Shown: positions 1-6,994, counted from the first letter of the stretch. The stretch is DNA of 7,155 nt from Lachnospiraceae bacterium (GCA_900759225.1 CAAEUM010000305.1:1-7155); one strand, 5' to 3'. Notes: generated by a model not told the origin, from the sequence alone. Program-made: numbers and translations.

Positions 1-586
1 CCGACAGATCCACCTGCATTGCACCGCTTACCACAAAGGCAGGCTCCGAGGTTTTTACATTCACTGTCTCGTTGACAAAGCGGGAATTTCCATTGCGGTC
101 CCGGAGCACATAGAGATAATCGGAAGTGCGCACATGTCCGGTGCTGTCTGTGATCTCCTCGCCTGTTATGACAAAGGACTGGTTTCCCAGCTTAAAGAAG
201 CTGCTGGTATTCAGATCGGTGACTGCAAGATAGTCCTCAATGGTTGTGATCGTGCCGTTATCCCGGATCTGATATCCTTCGGCAAACAGCTTTAAAATGC
301 CGCTTCCCTTTTCCATGGCCACAGAGCATTCGCCCAGATCGTAGGTCTGCTCCCCCTCTGTCATTAAGAAGGTTCCGTCCCAGTTTTTACGGATATAGGC
401 CTCCCTTGATACGGGGATGGCCCGGCTGGCCTCATCAAAGACAATGCTGTCTGCCGCAACCAGATACACCTGGGAACCCTTCTGCACCACCCGGTAGATG
501 CCATATCCCATAAGCCCTGCTGCCGCCAGCACAAGGATCCCGAAGAAATGGAACATCAGCTTTGCTTTTTTATTCAGTTTACGCAT
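1..586 (-). CDS. Single-pass membrane-anchored surface protein, function unknown (3' end outside window)
   Basis: I do not recognise a named family. The 195 visible residues begin MRKLNKKAKL, a lysine-rich cytoplasmic end, followed by one hydrophobic segment (about residues 12-33, FHFFGILVLAAAGLMGYGIY) with no obvious cleavage site. This predicts an N-in, C-out anchor. The rest is extracytoplasmic in style: alternating hydrophobic and polar beta-strand-like stretches, rich in Gly, Asp, Thr and Tyr, with one cysteine at residue 87. The start is ATG at 586-584, with AGGAGG at 598-593 spaced 6 nt away. It overlaps the end of the preceding giant gene by 8 bases (ATGCGTAA), so translational coupling is likely. 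The segment around residues 57-110 faintly resembles the start of the giant reading frame (Y-I-x-K, then S-G-x-L-x-L), suggesting a shared membrane-proximal module. I infer a surface partner of the giant protein. The reading frame is open to the window edge, so length and C-terminus are unknown. Confidence 0.85.
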   Translation of the reverse strand, partial: MRKLNKKAKLMFHFFGILVLAAAGLMGYGIYRVVQKGSQVYLVAADSIVFDEASRAIPVSREAYIRKNWDGTFLMTEGEQTYDLGECSVAMEKGSGILKLFAEGYQIRDNGTITTIEDYLAVTDLNTSSFFKLGNQSFVITGEEITDSTGHVRTSDYLYVLRDRNGNSRFVNETVNVKTSEPAFVVSGAMQVDLS

Positions 587-3500
587 TTGCTCCCTCCTTC
601 TTTATCCGCCGGGCTCTGCGGGCCCGGCTGTTTTCGTAGCTGTCCTGTGGGTTCCATGCAGCCGGGAGTTTTCTTGTAAGAGAATCCTCCGCTATGGAAA
701 CCCACAGCTTCCGCTTGTCCTCCGTTGCAATGCTTGCAAGGGGCTTCATGTCCTTGTCAAGAAGGCTGATGATGACATGGTAGGAGCCGCTGGCCTTAAA
801 TTTTGCCGGAAGCTTTATGGTTGTTGTCTTTGTTGACGTCTCCATCATATCCCCAGTCAGCGGCAGATGGGTTGCTGTCACAATGTTGTCATCCTTAAAC
901 TCCACAGGAACAAAGCTGTAGTTGATATAGCGCACATTGCTCATGCCTACTGCATTATAAATGGTGATCATTACCGTCTCTGCATCCTGCTGTCTGAAAT
1001 CAATCTCCTTCGTGTCAATGAGGATCCCGTTGGCACCAACTGTACGCTGGATGGCATCTCCCAGGAGTGTTACGCCCTCCTTATCCTCCAGATTTTCACC
1101 CTCTGCCGGAAGCGCTATCTCCTCTTTTCCGGTAAGCTCTTTATCCAGCACTCCATAGAGACACAGCTTATACCGGCGGTCCGGCTTCAGATTGTAAAGG
1201 GGGATGTTCACCGCATCATGGAGCACATGGGCTGACAAACGCTCTGCCACCGTCTCGTCACTGCAATAATCCTTAAGATTGAGCAGTGTCCAGCCGGAGG
1301 GCTCTTCCTGCCCGTCCTCCTTCGCCTCCAAAAGCTGGATCACATAGGCGCCCTTTGCACAGGCGGGATCTTTGATCTCTTTGCCCTCTCTATTTACAAG
1401 CTTATAGTTATCCGTTCCTGCTGCGATCTCACTGCTTCCCGCCTTCAAGGGCAGTCCTGTTGTTTCATCTAGCACTACGTAGGCGTCAGTGGCAACGATA
1501 AAGCCGTCCCGGCTGTCGCCAAGGGCTGCAGTCACCAGCATCTCCCGGCTGTCATTGTCTGACTGCTCTGCCGGAAGGGGCTGCATGTCGATCAGGCTTA
1601 CAGGCTCAACAAGCTGGGGGTATACAAGCTTTCCGCACCACTGGGCTCCGGTGCAGCTATCCTTATAAGCCCCTGCTTCATCATAGACGGTTCCCTTTGG
1701 GTAGGTGGAGATATACCAGCAATAGGTGTGTCCACTTATAAGGCCTTTAAGGGGGCTGTCAGGGGCTACCGCCGGGCCAAGGTCAAGGCGGAGGTAGTTA
1801 TTGGGGGCTGTTACAAGCTCTTCATCCCCTGTGACATAGAAGCGCTTCCGCTCAGGTGCTCCCGGAGTATTTGGACCCTGCTTCATTTCCATAAGCTGTT
1901 CATGGCTTAAAACAGGTGCTTCAGCCAGGGCTGTCTCCGCAGCCTCCAGACCTGTCACATCATACAGATCATAGCGCGGCTGAATCCCTACTGTGGAGTT
2001 AAGGCCGAACACAACCTCCATCATCTTGTAGCTATAGTACTCATTTATCATTCTGGAGCGCCTGATGTTTACCTCGATCTTTTCCAGCGTATCAAACTGT
2101 CCAAAAAATGTTTCACCCTTCAGATTTAAAAACTGCACGAGATCACCGCTTCCGTCACCCTTTAAGGGTGCGCTGATCGTCAGGGTGTAGTGTGTGTCAG
2201 CCTTTAAGCCTGTAAAGGTGCAGCGGTAGCTGTTGCCCTCTGTCCTCATATCGCTTAATTTCATTTCATAGGTAAGGGGTTCGGTATCTGAGGAGAGCTT
2301 AAAGGTAATGATCTCTCCATCAATCAGATCCTCCACTCCCTCTGTCAGCTCAAAGCTGTAATCTGCCTGATTTAAGGCAGGCTCTGCCTCTGCATTCCAC
2401 ACAACCGGGACAATGCTGTCAAACTTTCCTGCCCCCTCTGCGGCCTTTCCTGTTTTCAGATAAACAGGAACCATGGCATAGCGGCTGGATAAAATCCTGT
2501 CATCAACGGCACCCTCCTTTGTATAGGTGAGATGGATCCTCTGTGGCGTGTTCTCCTCCCATGCATTCTCCAGCATAAGAGCTGCTCCATCATCCTCCTG
2601 CGTAACCGTCAGCTTAAATAAACTGCCGCCGATTTCAGGCGCTGCTGCAAACCGGCTGTCACTTGTCTCTTTATCCATTGCAACAAGATACTGGCCGTTG
2701 TGTGTCATGATCGCTGCCCGGGCATTGTCCTTTTCCGGGGCCTTCACATTAAAGCCATAGGCATCCTGCGGATAGTAGGGATAAACCAGCACCGTAAACT
2801 CTTTTCCCTTAAAGGCGGAGAGGTCATTTTTCGATACAGAGGCAATATAGCTATCTCCGTCTTTTCTCTCCACTCTGGCATCCAGTTCCTTCTCTATGCC
2901 TTCCGACTTGAATTTAAGCTTTACGCCTGCCAGCGTATACTCGCCCTCTGCCGCTGTAAACTGGAGATCCACCGTATTTTTTGTGCTGGAGTCCGCAACC
3001 ATCTCTACCTGTTCGATTTCAGGCTCTCCGCCTATACGAAGAGGCTGTGATGCCAGAGAGATCGTGGCTGTTTCTGCCTTCGCGCCCTCATAAAACTCAT
3101 TGTAGACAGCCGAAAGCTTTAACAGATCCATAATGTGATCGGAGGAATAGCTTAATTGGAAGCTGATGGGTATGTAGGCAGGAGACTGCGGATTTTCCGG
3201 TGCTGTATAGCCTTCCTTTAAGGTAGTGCTTCCGTTGTTGCATTCAAGACGGAAGGATTCCCTGTAGAGCGCACCGTCCACATCCAGGGCCTTCACCATC
3301 CATGAAGCCTCCGCCTTACTTAAATTTCCCGGATAGAGCTTAAGCTCCGGTGTCACTCTCGGAGCATTGCAGTTGTCGGCAGCTACGCCGTCTCCCTGAT
3401 TACTTCTTAAAATCCCCTCCGGGAAGGTCAGCTCCTTATAATCTGCATGGTCATAGGGGTAGCGGTAGGTCTTGCCTGAGAGAGAAAGTGTCACATCGTA

Positions 3501-6368
3501 GGCAAATACATATCTCTGCCCCCGCTTTAATTCCTCAAAATATTTGTAGCTGTAATTGTCATAACTGCTTCCTGTACTCTCCACCTTCCCCTCAGAGCCC
3601 TCGCCCATCATAAATATCATGCCGGGGAGATAGGAGCCCCACTCTTCATTTCCCTTTTCCTTTTTCCAGTGTCCGGCCATACTGTCAGGAGGCATGGATC
3701 CTAGCGGCTCCGTCAGCCCATTCATAGCGTCAATACCTGCATCATACTTCTTTTGCTCGAAGGCATAGACCGTATAGTCCATGGCATAGTGGCTGGAGTT
3801 ATCATAATTGGGCCGCACTGCAAAGCCCACCACTGCGCTGTCGGGAAGACTTTCATAGGCAGGTGCCAGAATTCCAAGCTTTTTTGCCTCTGCCTTTAAG
3901 ATTGCAGTTACCTCAATGGGGTCTTTGGGAAGCTGGGGCGGCGTTTCTGCCGTTGTAAGCTCAATGGAGCTGTCCTCCACCTCAATCCGGTTTGGCTCCG
4001 TTGTCTCCGGCGCAAAGCGGTACTTGTCATTGGCTGTGTAGTCCTCCAGATATTCAATTTCCAGAATATATTTTCCGCCGATCACGGCACTGTCAGCCAG
4101 ATTAAAGTCCGCATTTGTGATCACAAGCTTGTTTTCCGGCTCTGCGGCCCCTGTCTTATTAAAATATTTTTCATCAAAATCGCTCTTATGGACAATAACC
4201 TTTAAATCCTCGGAAGCATCCGGGCCTGTGAACGGCTGCTCCTCCTCTGTGATGACAAAATCAATGCGCTTTTTGTAGGACTGGGTATTCCCCTGCTTTA
4301 AGGTCAGATACATATGCATGACCTTGTCAGCCTCATACTGCCCGTCCGCATCCCGCACCGCATTGGAACCATAATCAAAATACAGCTCTGCATTTAAGGG
4401 GTGAACGCTCTCTGCATTGCTGACCTCCTTAAACACAGCTCTTATTTTACTCTGAGCCGGAGTCTTTACAACGGTAGTTGCAAGAAGCCGCTTTACATCC
4501 TCCCCCTTGTAATAACCGTACAGGTTGAAGCGGTAGGTTGTATTTCCCTTAAGGCCGCTTCGGGTTACAGGCGTAGAAAAGCTGTTTGGTGTAGCCGGCT
4601 CTTCATTCCACTCAAAGTATACATGCTCTCCGGTCTGCTCGTTATAGATGGTAAGCTGCAATGGCTTTGCTCTGGAAATGTCAAGAGGCGCACCATTGCG
4701 CTCCACCCGAAGCTGGCCGCGGATGCTGTCGTAGGTGACAGCATCTTTTTCAAATACAAGATAGGGAACGCCTGTGTTCTCCTCCATAGAGAATATCTCG
4801 GAGAGAGGTGATTCAAATTCCACCGTCTTTTCGTTGTCATTAAACTCTGCCACAAGTCGGGCCTTATAGCTTCCTCCCCGCTTCAGGTTCTCGCCGTCAA
4901 CATAGAGCACTGCCGTATTGGTGCCGTCACCGTAAACACTGGCTGCCAGGGCACCAAGCTCACCGGTCGTCTCATCATATACATAGACATCATAGCGGTA
5001 GGCCGTAATGCCTCTGTCCTCGTCAATGATACCCGGCTTCTCTGCCGTTCCCATATCCGGGCGCAGCTCAAAATACCCCAGAGGATTGTTTGCCGCAATG
5101 GGGGCATTTAAAAGCTGAGGCTCCTTCTTTAAGGTCTGATATTCAGAGGTGGAAACATCTGCAAAATCTCCGGCTGTCTCATCCATCACCTGAACCTTCA
5201 CTGTGTAGGCGGTGTTGCTCTTTAAGCCATCAAAGGTGACGATTGCGGTTTCCCCGCCGTCTGCCTCTGTCTGCCACTGGGGCTCCCGCACAAGCCGTGT
5301 GCCATCCTCCCCTGTGAGAAGTACCTGCACTCTTGCATCCTTCGCATAATCCCGCTTTTCCAGGCGGACAGTGATGGAATCGCTCTCAGCATGGTCATAG
5401 CTTTCTAAAATCCCGTAGGCAGAGGTGGAGAAGGTTCTTGTGAGGAAGGTTCTCTCCCCAGTCCCTTCTGTTTCTGCCTCGCTCTCTGTCAGCCGGTAAC
5501 TGGCTGTAAACATGAGCTTGTAGGTCTTATCCGCCTTCAGGTTCTCTGTGGAAAAATCCAGCGGCATATAGGATGACAGGGTGTCTCCATCGAAGTTAAA
5601 AGCATCTGCCCGGGAGTTGTCTGCGGTGTCAATAATGCTCAAGGTTCCGCTTAAAAGCTCCACCCCGTTTACATCATCGGGATTGTCCACGTTGAGGACT
5701 CCTGATGCAGAGGTCACGTCATAGTCAAACTCCGTCAGCACATACACAGGCATAACAAGCTTTGCTGCCGCAGTGCTTCCGCCTCCACCGGTGGAGCCTG
5801 TAGCACCGGCTTTTCCTGCCTCACCGGATGCGCCGTCGCTTCCTGCGCTTCCCTCGTCACCCTCGTCGCCTTCTGCACCTTCCTCTCCCTCGTCGCCTTC
5901 CTCGCCTTCATCTCCGTCCTTTCCGGCTTCGCCGCTCTCTCCTGTCTCACCGATCTGGCCGTCCTCGCCCTGCTTACCGTCCTCGCCGTCAATGGTCGTA
6001 ATGTCGAAGGTGGGAACCTTTAAAACCCGGTCTTTATCGGGAGTCACAGGTATATTCGCCCCTGCCCCCTCCTCCAAAAGCATTTCTGTCAGATAGAGAT
6101 TAATCTGACCGTCCTTTTCAATACTTCTTGTCTCAAAATTGATGCAGGTTCCGTCAGAAAGGGTAAGGCTGCTTCCCATAGCAAGCACCTGAATGGCCTG
6201 CTCTTTTCCTGTGAGGCGCACAATGCCGTTATCGATATATTCCAGCTCCAGAAAACCGGAACATGTTTCCTCTGTGCCGTCAGGCAGTATCAGCTTCATA
6301 GACGGGGACGCCGCCAGATATTTATTCTCCTCCAGCTTCCATATATAATCCTTAAACTCCAGAGGCAT
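579..6368 (-). CDS. Giant collagen-like / fibronectin-III-like surface protein, main part of a split gene
   Basis: The frame encodes 1929 residues, probably a cell-surface fibre or adhesin; no named family is recognised. Residues 1-127 are beta-rich (C36, C74). Residues 128-199 are 24 perfect Gly-X-Y triplets, very acidic and without proline. Residues 200-1890 carry at least eleven units with the fibronectin-III-type signature (G/N)-L-K-x-x-x-x-Y near the end of each, for example at 381, 494, 605, 946, 1387, 1726 and 1856. The C-terminus is basic (seven Arg/Lys in residues 1915-1924). There is no LPXTG, no C-terminal membrane helix and no enzymatic motif. As drawn, the protein has no signal peptide or membrane segment, which is inconsistent with its surface-type architecture. 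Its ATG has no ribosome site at normal spacing, being preceded by GATTAGGGA. The frame continues upstream across a TAG into the preceding anchor-encoding segment, so I infer this is the 3' 93% of a gene of about 2070 codons. An unbroken 1929-codon frame argues that any damage upstream is recent, or is a sequencing artefact. Confidence 0.85.
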   Translation of the reverse strand: MPLEFKDYIWKLEENKYLAASPSMKLILPDGTEETCSGFLELEYIDNGIVRLTGKEQAIQVLAMGSSLTLSDGTCINFETRSIEKDGQINLYLTEMLLEEGAGANIPVTPDKDRVLKVPTFDITTIDGEDGKQGEDGQIGETGESGEAGKDGDEGEEGDEGEEGAEGDEGDEGSAGSDGASGEAGKAGATGSTGGGGSTAAAKLVMPVYVLTEFDYDVTSASGVLNVDNPDDVNGVELLSGTLSIIDTADNSRADAFNFDGDTLSSYMPLDFSTENLKADKTYKLMFTASYRLTESEAETEGTGERTFLTRTFSTSAYGILESYDHAESDSITVRLEKRDYAKDARVQVLLTGEDGTRLVREPQWQTEADGGETAIVTFDGLKSNTAYTVKVQVMDETAGDFADVSTSEYQTLKKEPQLLNAPIAANNPLGYFELRPDMGTAEKPGIIDEDRGITAYRYDVYVYDETTGELGALAASVYGDGTNTAVLYVDGENLKRGGSYKARLVAEFNDNEKTVEFESPLSEIFSMEENTGVPYLVFEKDAVTYDSIRGQLRVERNGAPLDISRAKPLQLTIYNEQTGEHVYFEWNEEPATPNSFSTPVTRSGLKGNTTYRFNLYGYYKGEDVKRLLATTVVKTPAQSKIRAVFKEVSNAESVHPLNAELYFDYGSNAVRDADGQYEADKVMHMYLTLKQGNTQSYKKRIDFVITEEEQPFTGPDASEDLKVIVHKSDFDEKYFNKTGAAEPENKLVITNADFNLADSAVIGGKYILEIEYLEDYTANDKYRFAPETTEPNRIEVEDSSIELTTAETPPQLPKDPIEVTAILKAEAKKLGILAPAYESLPDSAVVGFAVRPNYDNSSHYAMDYTVYAFEQKKYDAGIDAMNGLTEPLGSMPPDSMAGHWKKEKGNEEWGSYLPGMIFMMGEGSEGKVESTGSSYDNYSYKYFEELKRGQRYVFAYDVTLSLSGKTYRYPYDHADYKELTFPEGILRSNQGDGVAADNCNAPRVTPELKLYPGNLSKAEASWMVKALDVDGALYRESFRLECNNGSTTLKEGYTAPENPQSPAYIPISFQLSYSSDHIMDLLKLSAVYNEFYEGAKAETATISLASQPLRIGGEPEIEQVEMVADSSTKNTVDLQFTAAEGEYTLAGVKLKFKSEGIEKELDARVERKDGDSYIASVSKNDLSAFKGKEFTVLVYPYYPQDAYGFNVKAPEKDNARAAIMTHNGQYLVAMDKETSDSRFAAAPEIGGSLFKLTVTQEDDGAALMLENAWEENTPQRIHLTYTKEGAVDDRILSSRYAMVPVYLKTGKAAEGAGKFDSIVPVVWNAEAEPALNQADYSFELTEGVEDLIDGEIITFKLSSDTEPLTYEMKLSDMRTEGNSYRCTFTGLKADTHYTLTISAPLKGDGSGDLVQFLNLKGETFFGQFDTLEKIEVNIRRSRMINEYYSYKMMEVVFGLNSTVGIQPRYDLYDVTGLEAAETALAEAPVLSHEQLMEMKQGPNTPGAPERKRFYVTGDEELVTAPNNYLRLDLGPAVAPDSPLKGLISGHTYCWYISTYPKGTVYDEAGAYKDSCTGAQWCGKLVYPQLVEPVSLIDMQPLPAEQSDNDSREMLVTAALGDSRDGFIVATDAYVVLDETTGLPLKAGSSEIAAGTDNYKLVNREGKEIKDPACAKGAYVIQLLEAKEDGQEEPSGWTLLNLKDYCSDETVAERLSAHVLHDAVNIPLYNLKPDRRYKLCLYGVLDKELTGKEEIALPAEGENLEDKEGVTLLGDAIQRTVGANGILIDTKEIDFRQQDAETVMITIYNAVGMSNVRYINYSFVPVEFKDDNIVTATHLPLTGDMMETSTKTTTIKLPAKFKASGSYHVIISLLDKDMKPLASIATEDKRKLWVSIAEDSLTRKLPAAWNPQDSYENSRARRARRIKKEGANA
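593..598 (-). promoter_or_regulatory. Strong ribosome binding site inside the giant gene
   Basis: AGGAGG lies 6 nt before the ATG at 586 and inside the last codons of the giant reading frame. It decides the start of the downstream membrane protein and allows reinitiation after the overlapping TAA stop. Confidence 0.85.
699..5768 (-). other. Array of fibronectin-III-like beta-sandwich units
   Basis: Residues about 201-1890 of the giant frame repeat a pattern in which a short turn (GLKSNTAYTV, NLKRGGSYKA, GLKGNTTYRF, ELKRGQRYVF, GLKADTHYTL, NLKPDRRYKL, KFKASGSYHV and similar) leads into a beta strand with a conserved tyrosine. This is the classic L-x-P/A-x-T-x-Y position late in fibronectin-III domains. 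Units recur about every 105-235 residues, so some are single domains and others carry insertions or a diverged second domain. Sequence identity between units is low apart from this motif, indicating an old, diverged array rather than a recent tandem expansion. Domain assignment rests on pattern recognition only. Confidence 0.65.
5772..5987 (-). repeat. Acidic collagen-like Gly-X-Y tract (24 triplets)
   Basis: Residues 128-199 of the giant frame are uninterrupted Gly-X-Y triplets. About 23 of the 48 X/Y positions are Asp or Glu, only three are Lys, and none is Pro. In the core (residues 152-172) 13 of 14 X/Y positions are acidic. The tract separates the membrane-proximal module from the fibronectin-like array. 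At the DNA level it is a degenerate 9- and 3-base repeat, prone to length change between strains. The serine/proline-rich reading frame on the opposite strand is only its shadow. Confidence 0.93.
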
Positions 6369-6371
6369 TCC

Positions 6372-6374
6372 CTA
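6372..6374 (-). other. In-frame amber codon separating anchor segment from giant frame
   Basis: TAG sits between ...YLLDD and G-M-P-L-E-F-K-D-Y-I-W in the same frame as both. One substitution (to CAG, AAG or GAG) would restore an open frame. No known readthrough signal is apparent. Confidence 0.8.
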
Positions 6375-6548
6375 ATCATCCAGAAGATACCCTTCCCCAT
6401 TGCGGTTCATAATGGAGTCCGATCCCAGACTGTAGTAGTTTAACAGGCCGCTGCTCAATTCATTTAATTCCAGAACAACGCCCTGATGGAAGGTGCTGAT
6501 GGATTCATCTGCATAATGGATGAAGCTGTGGCGGCTTACCTCCTGACT

Positions 6549-6558
6549 CTGGTCCGTA
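6549..6558 (-). other. Apparent +1 frameshift site
   Basis: Codons before this point make sense in the frame of ATG 6792 (...TAC GGA). Codons after it make sense only one base further on (CAG AGT CAG GAG). The simplest explanation is one extra C in GGACCAG at about 6552. There is no long homopolymer. The exact point could lie anywhere between about 6560 and 6530. Confidence 0.75.
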
Positions 6559-6792
6559 CATATCCTTAAAGCGGATATGGTCAGGGTAAACCTCCTTATA
6601 TCTGGTTCCTGCGGTGAAATAGATGGGCTTTGGCACAATTGCCCCGTTTTCTCCGCTTTCCGTATCCAGAACGTAGCCGTCGCCCCAGAAGGACGACTGC
6701 TGCCCCGCGCTTTTCTGAATTCCAAAAGCCGCAGCCCCTATGCCTGCAAGCAGCACCACAGCCATTATGAAAATATAAATCTTCCTACTCAT

Positions 6793-6880
6793 ACCTTCAC
6801 TCCCGTTTTATCTGACCGTTTTTTTCGCCTTATGCGTACTCAAAAAACGCAGGCCCACTTAGCGCCTGTTCTTTACAATA
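6793..6880 (-). other. 5' leader of the surface-protein operon
   Basis: An untranslated leader of about 85 nt is inferred from the promoter position. It contains a short stem, CAGGC/GCCTG (6868-6864 with 6854-6850, 9 nt loop), followed after two bases by six T residues (6847-6842). A competing pairing TGCGT/ACGCA (6851-6847 with 6837-6833) also exists. This could be a weak attenuator. It matches no riboswitch class that I recognise. Confidence 0.3.
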
Positions 6881-6886
6881 ATATTA

Positions 6887-6916
6887 ATTTTAACAAATAT
6901 TTTCTTAAGATGTCAA
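6887..6916 (-). promoter_or_regulatory. SigmaA-type promoter of the surface-protein operon
   Basis: A perfect -35 TTGACA (6916-6911), an 18-nt spacer and -10 TAAAAT (6892-6887, one mismatch to TATAAT) are present. The -10 is preceded by TGT, an extended -10 element. The region is strongly AT-rich and lies between the upstream terminator and the first ATG. Transcription would begin near 6880. No operator palindrome is evident over it. Confidence 0.7.
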
Positions 6917-6932
6917 CTATTTTTCCTGCCAG

Positions 6933-6962
6933 AAAAAGGCATGTGCAACAAAAAAACATGCC
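6933..6962 (-). terminator. Overlapping second terminator-like hairpin
   Basis: The 3' arm of the first terminator, GGCATGT (6962-6956), can pair instead with a second ACATGCC (6944-6938), which is followed by TTTTT (6937-6933). The two hairpins are mutually exclusive. The second may be a backup terminator or may form after readthrough. Confidence 0.5.
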
Positions 6963-6989
6963 CCGCCTGAATGGCAACGGCATGTTTTT
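6950..6989 (-). terminator. Intrinsic terminator of the upstream isomerase-like gene
   Basis: A perfect 11-bp stem (AAAAACATGCC against GGCATGTTTTT, 6989-6979 with 6962-6952) has an inner GCC/GGC stem around an ATTCA loop. It ends in seven T residues (6956-6950) on the minus strand. It begins 5 nt after the TAG of the upstream gene. The A/T flanks are symmetrical, so it could also stop transcription in the other direction. Confidence 0.88.
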
Positions 6990-6994
6990 GTATT

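Larger units (their letters stand above)
6372..6792 (-). pseudogene. Broken 5' part of the giant surface-protein gene: membrane anchor and beta-rich module
   Basis: Translation from ATG at 6792 (GGGAG at 6804-6800, 7 nt spacer) gives MSRK, then a hydrophobic segment (about residues 5-28, IYIFIMAVVLLAGIGAAAFG). This is a membrane anchor or uncleaved signal, N-in and C-out. A secreted-type stretch follows, to residue 80 (FKDMYG). In that frame the protein soon degenerates (PESGGKPPQL) and stops at 6505. The +1 frame carries a sensible continuation, QSQEVSRHSFIHYADES, running through a hydrophobic/acidic beta-type segment (VVLELNELSSGLLNYYSL) to YLLDD and TAG at 6374-6372. Removing one C at about 6552 joins the halves as 80 + 59 residues. 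The final frame equals that of the giant reading frame, starting 3 bases after the TAG, so this segment most likely encodes that protein's N-terminus. If translated as is, it yields a 95-residue anchored stub. It might instead be a separate small gene with a sequencing error. Confidence 0.75.

Noticed and set aside
867..5107. Several other open frames of 60-136 codons on both strands inside the giant gene
   Set aside because: They are shadow frames of a long, moderately GC-rich coding sequence. They have no ribosome sites, recognisable domains or transcription signals.
700..5770. Frequent CTTTAAG/CTTAAAG words across the window, looking like a dispersed DNA motif
   Set aside because: In the minus-strand frame they mostly encode Leu-Lys in the recurring G-L-K or N-L-K turn of the fibronectin-like units, so protein repetition and codon choice explain them.
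5773..6096. Plus-strand frame rich in Pro-Ser repeats (PSSPSSPS), resembling a mucin-like or linker protein
   Set aside because: It is the exact antisense of the Gly-X-Y tract. Glycine codons GGN read as Pro/Ala/Ser on the other strand, and no ribosome site or promoter supports it.
6372..6374. TAG as a reassigned or programmed readthrough codon (for example pyrrolysine)
   Set aside because: Nothing around it resembles a known recoding signal, no Pyl machinery is in the window, and the nearby frameshift makes simple gene damage or sequence error the more economical reading.
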